A stretch of DNA of 41,917 nucleotides from DATFMH01 sp035267045 (GTDB lineage: Bacteria; Bacteroidota; Rhodothermia; Balneolales; DATFMH01), in contig DATFMH010000203.1 of assembly GCA_035267045.1 (NCBI GenBank), positions 1-41,917 of the forward strand. Direction: 5' to 3'. The notes under the pieces were generated by a model. The model had not been told where the DNA came from and did not search any database. It saw only the letters and a program-made list of their open reading frames with translations. A program made the position numbers and the translations under genes. Positions 26,959 to 35,291 of the stretch are shown here, in pieces. Position 1 is the first letter of the stretch. Each line of letters starts with the position of its first letter.

Positions 26959-27813
26959 ATGATAAAACGCATTTTGGTGGCTCTTGATCCTGATTCCGAT
27001 ACGCCTGTTGCCACGCGGTATGGTATTGAATTAGCTAAGCGTTTCAAGGCTTCATTATCGGGATTGGCTGTTATTGATACGAAACATATTGCAACTGAAT
27101 CAGGTGGCGGTGGCATAGGAACGATATATTTTTCTGAGATGCTTGAACGCCATTTGAGCAGTGAAGCAATTGAGACAGCCAGGAGATTAACCGAAACATT
27201 TGAACAAGCTGTGGAAGAGGCGGATATTGAACATGCCAATTGGGTGAAAAGCGGAGTCCCTTTTGAAAGGATCATAGAGGATATGAAATATCATGATATT
27301 CTGATCATCGGCAGAAAACCTCACTTCTTCTATAACAGGCCTGAACGTAAAACAAAAACTCTGGCACAGGTTGTAAAAAGGGGCATCATTCCGGTCCTTG
27401 TAGCAGGTGATGAATATATTGATATTAAGAAAGTGATGATTGCTCATGATGGCAGTGATGCCTCGGCCTCAACAATGCAGAGATTCGCACAGTTACAGCC
27501 GTTCGGGAATGATATACACATTGATGTGGTGCATGTACGGTTAAGTGAGTCGGAACATGACCATAGTGAATCCGAATTACGGTTACATCTGGCTGTTACG
27601 TATCTCAAATCTCATGGGTTTAATGATATTCGTGAAGTAAGCCTGGAAGAAGGCCCTCCGGATGGCCGTCTTTTAAAATTCATAAGTCAAAATGATAGTA
27701 ATCTCGTTGTCGCAGGGGCACATTCCGTATCAGCTATCCGAAGAATAGCATTCGGTTCAACTACAAGTGCATTCCTTGAGGATAGTCCGGTTCCGGTATT
27801 CCTGTATCATTAA
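26959..27813 (+). CDS. Tandem universal stress protein (two UspA domains)
   Basis: 284 residues made of two UspA domains (about 1-150 and 152-284), each beginning with the typical strand (KRILVALDPDSDT and KKVMIAHDGSDAS). The second domain keeps a nucleotide-binding loop, GAHSVSAIRRIAFGSTTS, of the G-x2-(G/S)-x9-G-(S/T) kind. In the first domain the equivalent loop (GRKPHFFYNRPERKTK) lacks it, so ATP binding is expected only in the C-terminal half. It is cytoplasmic. Such proteins accumulate on starvation, oxygen limitation or membrane stress. There is a 155-nt AT-rich gap upstream and a 47-nt gap to the next gene, which contains a hairpin. Confidence 0.93.
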   Translation: MIKRILVALDPDSDTPVATRYGIELAKRFKASLSGLAVIDTKHIATESGGGGIGTIYFSEMLERHLSSEAIETARRLTETFEQAVEEADIEHANWVKSGVPFERIIEDMKYHDILIIGRKPHFFYNRPERKTKTLAQVVKRGIIPVLVAGDEYIDIKKVMIAHDGSDASASTMQRFAQLQPFGNDIHIDVVHVRLSESEHDHSESELRLHLAVTYLKSHGFNDIREVSLEEGPPDGRLLKFISQNDSNLVVAGAHSVSAIRRIAFGSTTSAFLEDSPVPVFLYH

Positions 27814-27817
27814 AACA

Positions 27818-27841
27818 GATGTGATAATACTGATTCACATC
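27818..27841 (+). repeat. Hairpin between the Usp gene and the HAD-fusion gene
   Basis: GATGTGA (27818-27824) and TCACATC (27835-27841) form a perfect 7-bp stem with a 10-nt loop. It starts 4 nt after the Usp stop and ends 19 nt before the next ATG. There is no T-run. It may protect or process the mRNA, or be a protein-binding palindrome. Confidence 0.4.
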
Positions 27842-27860
27842 CATAGCACACCAAAGCCGT

Positions 27861-29633
27861 ATGTATTTAAAAGTTCTTGCTTGTGATTTGGATGGTACTC
27901 TCGCTGAAAATGGGGGAATCGCTACTGAAACCTGGGAACTCCTGCATAAGGTTAAAGAGAAGGGATATACACTCATTCTTGTAACCGGGCGTACATTAAA
28001 TAGTTTCGGCGCTGCCGGTCCTTTCGCGGAGTTATTCGAGGCCATTGTTTCAGAGGACGGCGCCACCATTTTTTATCCCCGAAATGATTCCGTAGTCTTA
28101 CCATTTGGCCGCATATCACCGGATCTGATCACAAAACTTGAAGAGATGAATATTCCATTCGAACGTGGAATGGCCATTGCCGCTACCCATGTTCCGCACG
28201 ATGAGGCTATACTTGATATTCTGCGTGACTCAGGGGGAGCAGCAACTGTTGAATATAATCGTGGAGCTGTAATGGTATTACCGCCCGGGGCAACAAAAGG
28301 AACGGGTCTGCAGATGGTATTACACGAATTGGGATATTCCAGGCATAATGTCATCGCTTGCGGAGATGCAGAAAATGATAGAAGTCTTTTTGAATTGGCA
28401 GAGATAGCAGTTGCTGTTGACAATGCTATGCCGGAAATAAAAAAACTGGCGGATGTGATACTGCCTTATAGTAATGGCGAAGGTGTGAGGCTGCTGATGG
28501 AGAATTTGTATTCCGGTAAAATGCCTGATTACCGGAAACGACCGGAGCGAAGTCTGATATTAGGTGAAGTCGAAGGTGGAACACCTGTACGTATGGATCC
28601 CATTGAATTACTAAGCGGTAATTTGGGTATTGTCGGTTCAAGTGCGAGTGGTAAATCATGGCTGGCAGGATTACTAGCCGAGGAACTATTAACGAATGGT
28701 TATCAAATTTGTATCATTGATCCCGAAGGAGATTATCGGGGGTTGCGTGCATTTCCTCATACGTTGTTGCTGGGCGGACCGGGAACTAGTTTACCACCTG
28801 TCGAGGATGTTATAACGATAATGGAATATACGAATAACAGCCTGATCATTGACCTCTCTTATTATGACATGGATAAACGTGTGGATTATGTAGGTAATCT
28901 GTTACGCGGAGCTTGCAATCTGCGGGCACGGCGTGGACGCCCGCATTGGTTTTTATTGGATGAGGTACATAGTTTCAGTCCCGCCGGAGGGGGTGCCTTA
29001 ACAGGTTTTTTGGTAAAAAATATGAAAGAAGGTGGATTCGGTGTCGTCAGTTATCAGCCAAGCCAGGTCGCGCCGGCTCTTCTAAAAATTCTTGATCATT
29101 GGATCATAACAAGATTGCATCAAAAGGATGATCTGCGGGTACTTCGAAAAAATCTTAATAAGTCTTTATGTGATGATATGGATTGGTCACAGTTGACCCG
29201 TCAACCGGTTGGCAAGGCGTATTATTGTGAAAATAATACCGGCAAAAAAGGTAAGCAGAATTATCGACTAATTGAGTTTGAAGTAGCACGTCGGATTGTA
29301 CCTCACGTACGACATTTGCATAAATATTTAAGGGCGCCACTTCCGGCATCAAAACGTTTTTATTTCCACGTGAATAGTGATTCCGGTTTGCCCGAAACGG
29401 CTGCAAGTTTATGGGAATTCCGGGAAGCTCTTGAGGTATTACCGGTCGATACATTACGATATCATCTGGAAAGAGGGGATTTTGAACGTTGGTTAGCGGA
29501 TGTTCTGCACGACAAGGAATTGTCCAGAAGATTGAGAAAATTATCCCATCGCCCGATGGATGATAATGCTTTAAGAGAAGCACTTGTAGCGACTGTGGCT
29601 GATCGTTATGAGGAGTTGGAAAGCCTGATATGA
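27861..29633 (+). CDS. HAD phosphatase - P-loop ATPase fusion with DUF5752-like C-terminus
   Basis: 590 residues in three parts. Residues 1-225 form a HAD-IIB (Cof/sucrose-phosphatase-like) hydrolase with motif I CDLDGTL (nucleophile D9), motif II LVTGR, the Lys of GATKGTG, and motif IV GDAENDRS. Residues about 235-490 form a HerA/DUF87-like P-loop ATPase with Walker A GSSASGKS (259-266), an IIDPEGDY strand and Walker B FLLDEVHSF. The last part (about 500-585: FYFHVNSDSGLPETAASLWEFREAL...RGDFERWLADVL) resembles DUF5752, less certainly. The reaction is unknown; the HAD part may act on a sugar phosphate. It has no membrane segment. It lies between a universal stress protein and a P-type ATPase. 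No frameshift joins the parts; it is one continuous frame. Confidence 0.85.
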   Translation: MYLKVLACDLDGTLAENGGIATETWELLHKVKEKGYTLILVTGRTLNSFGAAGPFAELFEAIVSEDGATIFYPRNDSVVLPFGRISPDLITKLEEMNIPFERGMAIAATHVPHDEAILDILRDSGGAATVEYNRGAVMVLPPGATKGTGLQMVLHELGYSRHNVIACGDAENDRSLFELAEIAVAVDNAMPEIKKLADVILPYSNGEGVRLLMENLYSGKMPDYRKRPERSLILGEVEGGTPVRMDPIELLSGNLGIVGSSASGKSWLAGLLAEELLTNGYQICIIDPEGDYRGLRAFPHTLLLGGPGTSLPPVEDVITIMEYTNNSLIIDLSYYDMDKRVDYVGNLLRGACNLRARRGRPHWFLLDEVHSFSPAGGGALTGFLVKNMKEGGFGVVSYQPSQVAPALLKILDHWIITRLHQKDDLRVLRKNLNKSLCDDMDWSQLTRQPVGKAYYCENNTGKKGKQNYRLIEFEVARRIVPHVRHLHKYLRAPLPASKRFYFHVNSDSGLPETAASLWEFREALEVLPVDTLRYHLERGDFERWLADVLHDKELSRRLRKLSHRPMDDNALREALVATVADRYEELESLI

Positions 29634-29743
29634 TATATACGGATTATAAAAGATATAAATCTGATCATTAGGATTAATGATTGTATAAATTATTAAAAGA
29701 CAGAACTTATTGAGGGGCGCTTAAATTGTAACTCTGTGGCATA

Positions 29744-32491
29744 ATGAATGAAGCTGATCTTATTCAGACGAGTAAAAATACTAATCAAAAAGGTAATGCT
29801 GTTCAGTCACCATGGTCTAAACCTGTTGATGAGATAACTGAATTATTATCTGTTAAACCTGAATATGGGTTAACATCCGATGAGGTTAATAAACGTCGAA
29901 AAAAATACGGTGCTAATGAATTAAGGAAACATGAGCCAAAAAATATCTGGCTGATATTATTGGATCAATTCAAGAGTCTGATCATTCTTTTATTGGGTGT
30001 GGCTTCAATTCTGGCATTCTTATTCGGGGAAAAAGTTGAAGGAGCTTCCATATTGGCTGTTATTTTAATCAACGCAGCAATTGGTTTTTTTACGGAGTTA
30101 CGTGCCATTCGTTCAATGGAAGCATTATATTCACTCACTCAGGTGAATGCGCGTGTCCGGCGTGACGGTCAGGTACGGGAAATACCCGCTATGGAAATTG
30201 TGCCGGGTGATGTGGTTGTTATTGAGAGTGGCGATGTTATATCAGCTGATTTAAGAGTACTTGAAAGTAATAAATTACAATCTGATGAATCAGCTCTCAC
30301 GGGTGAGAGTGTCCCGGTAAGTAAACAGATTGATCAGCTGCCGGGAGAAACTCCTCTTGCCGAGCGTAAAAATATACTATATAAGGGTACAGCTGTGACT
30401 CGTGGTTCGGGGGCGGGTGTGGTTTTCGCTACCGGTATGCATACAGAGCTTGGCCAGATCAGCTCTTTGGTTCAGGAGACGAAAGAAGAGGAAACGCCAC
30501 TTGAGAAACGGCTGGATAAGTTAGGTCATAGGCTTATAGGTGTAACATTGATAATTGCTGTCTTTGTCGCGTTTTCAGGTATAATGGCAGGTAAAGATTT
30601 ATTTTTGATGATTGAAACAGGAATAGCTCTGGCCGTTGCTACTATTCCTGAGGGTTTGCCCATCGTAGCAACAATAGCGCTCGCTAAGGGGATGCAGACA
30701 ATGGCGAAAAGGAATGCACTGATCAATAAATTGTCATCTGTTGAAACCCTGGGGGCTACCAGCATTATTTGTACCGATAAAACGGGTACGCTCACAGAAA
30801 ATAAAATGACGGCAAGAAAATATCTGTTATCGATTGGAATGATTGATGTAGTAAATGATCACACGATTAAGTTTCTATTAAATGAGGAAGCAATCATACC
30901 TTCTGAGCATTTTACACTAAAAGAAGCGCTTGAGGTTGGTATACTGTGTAATAATGCAACTTTTGATGATGATAAAAGCGACCATGCTTCCGGTGATCCT
31001 CTTGAAATAGCTCTTTTGGAAGCTGGTAGAATGGCCGGCATGTCTCGTGTTGAATTGCTCGATATCTATCCGGAAGTGAGAGAAGAAGCATTTGATCCGG
31101 ATATTAAAATGATGGCCACTTTTCATGAAAATAATGACAGGTATCGTTTGGCTGTAAAAGGTGCCCCGGAAGCAGTAATTGCAGTTTCGCAAAAAATATC
31201 AACTGAAAATGGAGTGGTATCATTAGAGGAAAAAGACAAGGAATGGTGGCTGAAGCAGAATGACCGATTGGCCGAGCAGGGATTTAGATTGCTTGCCCTG
31301 GCAACGGGAGATCTTGAACAAGCGCATGATGTAAAACCTTATAACGACCTGACATTGATAGGATTGGTCTGTTTGGCGGATCCGCCCAGGCATGATGTAA
31401 AACCGGCAATTGAACAGTGCAAATCAGCCGGTATTAAAATTGTCATGGTTACCGGCGATCATCAGGCAACAGCCCGAAGTATAGCACAGGCTGTAAATTT
31501 GGTTGAAGATGAAGATATGAATGTTATACAAGGTTCCTCATTAGAGAAAACGATAGAATTAACACGAGATGAGAAACAAGAGATATTATCAACGGCCATT
31601 TTTGCGCGTGTCAGTCCCAAACAGAAATTGAATCTTATAGATTTACATCAGAAAGCCGGTGATATAGTGGCGATGACCGGCGATGGGGTTAATGACGCTC
31701 CGGCTTTAAAGAAGGCGGATATCGGTATTGCTATGGGACAAAGAGGCACTCAGGTGGCAAGAGAGGCGGCCGATATGGTACTTCAGGATGATTCACTGGC
31801 TACTATTGTCGCGGCTGTTGAACAGGGCAGGGTTATTTTCGGTAATATCCGGAGATTCGTCTATTATCTTTTATCATGTAATGTGAGTGAAGTATTAGTT
31901 GTCGGGTTGGCATCCATGGTGGGAGCTCCTTTACCAATTTTACCCTTGCAGATACTTTTTTTGAACCTTGTTACGGATATTTTCCCGGCATTGGCGCTCG
32001 GCGTCGGTATTGGGGAGAAAAATGTGTTAGACCGGCCACCCCGGAGCCCGGAAGAATCAATTATGGAGAAGAAACATTGGATGGGTGTTGTAGTTTACGG
32101 TTTGATAATAACCGTATCTGTATTGTGTGCTTTATATATCGCTTTGGAAGTATTCCGGATGCCTAAAGTACAGTCTGTCACGATTTCATTTATGACTTTG
32201 GCATTCGCTCAATTATGGCACGTGTTCAATATGAGAGGCTGGCGCACAAATATCTTTAAAAACGAAATTACAATGAATAGATATGTATGGGGCGCTTTGT
32301 TATTATGCGTGGCCCTGGTTCTTAGTGCAATATATATACCGGGTTTGTCTGATGTATTACAGGTGACAAATCCGGGCTTGAAAGGTTGGACGGTAGCTTT
32401 GGTTTTAAGTGCCGTTCCATTATTTCTGGGCCAATTCATCAAGGAATTTGGTAGTAAAAATGAAAAAATTGTGGAAAGTTTTGATATCTGA
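29744..32491 (+). CDS. P2A-type cation-transporting ATPase, probably Ca2+ export
   Basis: 915 residues with the complete P-type ATPase plan: actuator motif TGES (186-189), phosphorylated D345 in CTDKTGTLT, the nucleotide-binding domain, GDGVNDAPALKKADIG, and ten membrane helices. Metal-site residues of the sarcoplasmic Ca2+ pump are kept: PEGLP in M4 (E303), N713/E716 in M5 (CNVSE), and N741/T744/D745 in M6 (NLVTD). This favours Ca2+ over Na+ or Mn2+, though bacterial relatives vary. The N-terminus (about 1-25) is variable and there is no heavy-metal-binding domain. It would export cytoplasmic Ca2+ using ATP. It ends 1 nt before the convergent lipoprotein gene. No strong ribosome site is seen upstream. 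Confidence 0.93.
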   Translation: MNEADLIQTSKNTNQKGNAVQSPWSKPVDEITELLSVKPEYGLTSDEVNKRRKKYGANELRKHEPKNIWLILLDQFKSLIILLLGVASILAFLFGEKVEGASILAVILINAAIGFFTELRAIRSMEALYSLTQVNARVRRDGQVREIPAMEIVPGDVVVIESGDVISADLRVLESNKLQSDESALTGESVPVSKQIDQLPGETPLAERKNILYKGTAVTRGSGAGVVFATGMHTELGQISSLVQETKEEETPLEKRLDKLGHRLIGVTLIIAVFVAFSGIMAGKDLFLMIETGIALAVATIPEGLPIVATIALAKGMQTMAKRNALINKLSSVETLGATSIICTDKTGTLTENKMTARKYLLSIGMIDVVNDHTIKFLLNEEAIIPSEHFTLKEALEVGILCNNATFDDDKSDHASGDPLEIALLEAGRMAGMSRVELLDIYPEVREEAFDPDIKMMATFHENNDRYRLAVKGAPEAVIAVSQKISTENGVVSLEEKDKEWWLKQNDRLAEQGFRLLALATGDLEQAHDVKPYNDLTLIGLVCLADPPRHDVKPAIEQCKSAGIKIVMVTGDHQATARSIAQAVNLVEDEDMNVIQGSSLEKTIELTRDEKQEILSTAIFARVSPKQKLNLIDLHQKAGDIVAMTGDGVNDAPALKKADIGIAMGQRGTQVAREAADMVLQDDSLATIVAAVEQGRVIFGNIRRFVYYLLSCNVSEVLVVGLASMVGAPLPILPLQILFLNLVTDIFPALALGVGIGEKNVLDRPPRSPEESIMEKKHWMGVVVYGLIITVSVLCALYIALEVFRMPKVQSVTISFMTLAFAQLWHVFNMRGWRTNIFKNEITMNRYVWGALLLCVALVLSAIYIPGLSDVLQVTNPGLKGWTVALVLSAVPLFLGQFIKEFGSKNEKIVESFDI

Positions 32492-32492
32492 T

Positions 32493-32921
32493 TTAATCGG
32501 TAAATTCAATGACGTCAGCTCTTACCGATACTTTAACCGAAGTATAGAATATTAAATTCAGGATATCATTATCGTAACGCACATTAACAAGAGCTAATTT
32601 TTTCCCGTTAATTTTACCGTGTTCAGCTTCATAATTCGTCCAGAGGTTTTTTAATGCTTCCTGATATATCAACCCTGTCCCATCGACACGTGCAATAGCA
32701 ATCGTATTTGTGGTTATTCCACCGGTAGAATAACTAAGGCCAAATACATATGCGGCTTCTGACTCTCCATGAACATTGGGAGCAACTATATTGTAGTTGC
32801 CTTTAGAGAGTTGAACATCAGTTCTGTTAGACGATATAAAGGAACCGGTAGTCGTACAACCGTACAAGACGAGTACTGATAATGATAAACTTATCAGGTT
32901 AAGGTATAAACGTCGAATCAT
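32493..32921 (-). CDS. DUF6567 family lipoprotein
   Basis: 142 residues. A signal peptide with lipobox LYGC places the lipid-attached cysteine at C22, so the protein should be anchored in a membrane, probably the outer one. The mature part matches DUF6567 (common in Bacteroidota): NRTDVQLSKGNYNIVAPNVHGES, a Gly-rich AYVFGLSYSTGG stretch, KLALVNVRYD, and a final VSVRADVIEF. The function is unknown. It is convergent with the P-type ATPase gene with 1 nt between stops and no visible terminator. Confidence 0.85.
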   Translation of the reverse strand: MIRRLYLNLISLSLSVLVLYGCTTTGSFISSNRTDVQLSKGNYNIVAPNVHGESEAAYVFGLSYSTGGITTNTIAIARVDGTGLIYQEALKNLWTNYEAEHGKINGKKLALVNVRYDNDILNLIFYTSVKVSVRADVIEFTD

Positions 32922-33032
32922 AATTATTTTATTGAGTGTTCATGTAATGATATAGCAATAAAATAATCGAAGTATAAAAGAGGTATTATATTATTAGCAA
33001 TAATTAATTCGGGTAGGGAACAGGATCGGGTA

Positions 33033-33048
33033 AATGCAGGTCTGCATT
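33033..33048 (+). repeat. 16-bp palindrome between the DUF3565 and DUF6567 genes
   Basis: AATGCAG-GT-CTGCATT is a perfect 7-2-7 palindrome lying 20 nt after the DUF3565 stop (minus strand) and 112 nt before the lipoprotein start. The 2-nt centre makes an RNA hairpin poor, so a DNA-binding site is more likely. The surrounding 70 nt are G-rich on the + strand, with GATCGGG repeated. Confidence 0.35.
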
Positions 33049-33068
33049 AGCGATCGGGAACGGGGTAA

Positions 33069-33257
33069 CTATGCGGAATCGCACTCTTTACAATCTAATT
33101 TAAAACCGATGTGTTTTTCTCTTCCTTCAGGGGTTATTACCCATATTCTGTTCATCCACGGAGGGTTATGGCGAACATGTTGGGTATGGCCACATTCCAA
33201 ATCAGCAACCCAGTCTCCTTCTTCATCTTTATGGAAGTCTATGATTCGGCGTAACAT
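33069..33257 (-). CDS. DUF3565 family small protein
   Basis: 62 residues from the ATG at 33257. An in-frame GTG at 33296 would add 13 residues, but family members begin close to the RRIIDFH segment. The whole protein is one DUF3565 domain: DEEGDWVADLECGHTQHVRHNPPW, then WVITPEGR and LDCKEC. Conserved C/H residues (CGHTQHVRH and CKEC) suggest a zinc site, but this is inference. It is cytoplasmic with unknown function. A terminator for the upstream cold-shock gene lies between the two genes, so it likely has its own promoter or depends on read-through. Confidence 0.85.
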   Translation of the reverse strand: MLRRIIDFHKDEEGDWVADLECGHTQHVRHNPPWMNRIWVITPEGREKHIGFKLDCKECDSA

Positions 33258-33304
33258 TTTGTGGATTATTGCATTAGAAATTTTTATCTGGTTCACAATA
33301 TGCT

Positions 33305-33335
33305 AAAAAAAAAGCACCGGGGAAAAACCCGGTGC
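33305..33335 (-). terminator. Intrinsic terminator of the cold-shock gene
   Basis: GCACCGGG (33314-33321) and CCCGGTGC (33328-33335) form a perfect 8-bp GC-rich stem. On the minus strand it is followed by nine T residues (the A-run at 33305-33313). It lies 27 nt after the cold-shock stop codon. Confidence 0.92.
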
Positions 33336-33361
33336 CTGTACTAAATAGTTTTGTAAGTTTC

Positions 33362-33574
33362 TTAATCTACAACAACTACTTCTTGAGCTTGCAATCCTTT
33401 TTGACCTTGACCTACAGTAAATTCGACGCGTTGTCCTTCATCTAATTTCCGGAAGCCATCAGCTTCGATTTCACTATAGTGAACAAAAATATCGTCACCT
33501 TGATCACGGGAAATGAATCCATAACCCTTTTCTTCATTGAACCATTTAACGGTTCCTAATTCACGATCTGCCAT
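33362..33574 (-). CDS. Cold-shock domain protein (CspA family)
   Basis: 70 residues, a single cold-shock domain that binds single-stranded RNA and DNA and melts mRNA structure. RNP1 is KGYGFI (16-21) and RNP2 is DIFVHY (28-33); the usual family start GTVKWFN is present at 7-13. The 3' end has a strong terminator. The 5' region is long and AT-rich, as in many csp genes whose leaders sense temperature, but no specific fold was resolved. The gene is probably monocistronic. Confidence 0.96.
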   Translation of the reverse strand: MADRELGTVKWFNEEKGYGFISRDQGDDIFVHYSEIEADGFRKLDEGQRVEFTVGQGQKGLQAQEVVVVD

Positions 33575-33887
33575 TTTTTAAACTTCTTCTTTGTTGATTT
33601 TTGATCTATTTATGAAAGATCGAATAACAATTGATAATTATAAGTACCAAATGAATCGTCTATCATTTTGTAAAGGTAACCTATTTTTAATCGATATACA
33701 ATAGCAAGGGGGTAAAAAAGGATTGTATTATAAAAGAAATTAATTATTTACTACTAATAGTATTTATTCCTACGATACTCTTAAAGGATAGAATATGCTA
33801 AAAAAAAGACATGCAGATAATTATTTTTAACTATCTGCATGTCTCTGTTTCTATATACTATGTAATGTGATTCTGTTTAGAAAATGA
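33575..33887 (-). other. Gap between cold-shock gene and sugar transporter gene
   Basis: 313 nt. On the minus strand it holds first the 3' end and terminator of the transporter gene (33800-33844), then about 220 nt of AT-rich sequence that must contain the cold-shock promoter and leader. No gene is visible. Confidence 0.6.
33800..33844 (-). terminator. Intrinsic terminator of the sugar transporter gene
   Basis: AGACATGCAGATA (33807-33819) and TATCTGCATGTCT (33832-33844) form a perfect 13-bp stem with a 12-nt loop. On the minus strand a run of eight T residues, counting the stem end, follows (A-run at 33800-33807). It starts 43 nt after the transporter stop. Confidence 0.92.
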
Positions 33888-35291
33888 TCATACTTCTTCG
33901 GGAGCTATACCCATCCAGGACTCCTCGATTTCTTCAAGTGATTTTCCCTTCGTTTCAGGAACGACGATAATTACAAATATCAGGGATATGATACACCATG
34001 CGAAGAAGATCCAGAAACTAATCGGTGCTCCGAGAGCATCAAGCATTACAGGAAATAAAAGTGTAACGAAGAAATTGGCTACCCAATTACTCATGGTAGC
34101 TGTTGAAGCAGCACGTCCCCGGATCTTATTGGGGTATATTTCTGAAATCAGAACCCATACAACCGGTCCAAATGAAGCGGCAAAACTTGCTATATAAACA
34201 AGAATAAAGATGAGAATCCACGGTCCGCCAAATGCTTTCATTTCGAATAACAAGCCGATCATAAAGAGTGAGATTCCCATACCTATGGCCCCGTAAATTA
34301 GAAGAGCCTTTCGGCCGATCTTATCGATAAGCCAGATTGCCACAAGAGTGAAAAGGAAGTTGATGGCTCCAACCCACACCGTTGCCCCGAGGGCGGAAGC
34401 CGCTCCAAATCCTGTCCTTTTGAAAATAATTGGAGCATAGTAAATAACGGTGTTAATCCCCACGAATTGTTGTAGGATTGCAAGGCTTACGCCAACAATA
34501 AGTGCCATTCGAATACCAGGTCGAAATAATTCGCTGAACTTCCCTTTTTCTTGTTGAAGTGATTTTTTGATCTCTGTCATTTCGTTGGTAGCGACTTTAT
34601 TTCCGGCTATACGGGCGAGAATTGAAAAAGCCTGGTCACTATCACCCGACTGTGTTAGCCAGCGTGGACTTTCAGGAACAAAAAACAGGAGGATGAAATA
34701 GATAACGGCCGGTACGACTTCAGCACCAAGCATCCAACGCCATTTCAGAGCATTTACCAGATCGGTATGCGCAATTAAGGAATTGGACATATAGGCAATT
34801 AAAATACCACTAACAATAGCTAATTGTTGAAGTGAAACCAGGCGTCCTCTTATATTTGGAGGTGAAACCTCGGCGATATACATAGGTGAGAGCATCGAAG
34901 CCATACCAATACCCATACCACATAAAATACGAAAGATAGTCATGGTAACCAGTTCAGGAGCTATAGCCTGACCGAGACCCCCGATAGTAAATAAAATGGC
35001 TGTCAGTATCATTGTTTTTTTTCGGCCAAACCGGTCGCTTAATGTTCCGGCAACAAGCGCTCCTACAGCACATCCAATTAATACCGAACTAACAAAAAAG
35101 CCTTCCATAAATGAGGAAAGCTCGAATTGTGTTTTTATGTAGGCGTTGGCACCCGAGATAACAGCGGTATCAAAACCGAATAATAGTCCTCCTATGGCAG
35201 CAACGGCGCTGATTAATATTAAAAAAGTTAAACTTCCCTCGCTATTCATACCTGGAATGGGAGAAGTATTTTGTTGATCAGATCTATTCAT
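33888..35291 (-). CDS. MFS sugar porter (sugar:H+ symporter, XylE/GalP-like)
   Basis: 467 residues and 12 membrane helices. Sugar-porter signatures are complete: GGLLFGFDTAVISGA in helix 1, DRFGRKK after helix 2, the PMYIAEVSPPNIRGR region, PESPRWL before the central loop, QQFVGINTVIYYAP in helix 7, and a C-terminal VPETKGKSLEEIE. It should take up a hexose or pentose together with protons; the exact sugar cannot be read. AAGGT lies before the ATG. The gene is transcribed alone, with its own terminator and a LacI-type operator about 125-140 nt upstream, so sugar-responsive control is likely. It fits with glgC and the glucan synthase as carbohydrate supply. Confidence 0.93.
   Translation of the reverse strand: MNRSDQQNTSPIPGMNSEGSLTFLILISAVAAIGGLLFGFDTAVISGANAYIKTQFELSSFMEGFFVSSVLIGCAVGALVAGTLSDRFGRKKTMILTAILFTIGGLGQAIAPELVTMTIFRILCGMGIGMASMLSPMYIAEVSPPNIRGRLVSLQQLAIVSGILIAYMSNSLIAHTDLVNALKWRWMLGAEVVPAVIYFILLFFVPESPRWLTQSGDSDQAFSILARIAGNKVATNEMTEIKKSLQQEKGKFSELFRPGIRMALIVGVSLAILQQFVGINTVIYYAPIIFKRTGFGAASALGATVWVGAINFLFTLVAIWLIDKIGRKALLIYGAIGMGISLFMIGLLFEMKAFGGPWILIFILVYIASFAASFGPVVWVLISEIYPNKIRGRAASTATMSNWVANFFVTLLFPVMLDALGAPISFWIFFAWCIISLIFVIIVVPETKGKSLEEIEESWMGIAPEEV

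Noticed and set aside
27818..27841. CRP-like site (TGTGA...TCACA)
   Set aside because: The half-sites are separated by 10 nt, not 6, so it does not fit the CRP geometry; kept only as a hairpin.
33001..33070. G-rich stretch considered as a G-quadruplex
   Set aside because: Four GGG tracts exist, but one loop is much too long (about 30 nt), so a stable quadruplex is unlikely.
33034..33306. A 90-codon + strand frame opposite the DUF3565 gene
   Set aside because: It is the antisense shadow of a recognisable protein, with Cys/Trp-rich random composition and no ribosome site.
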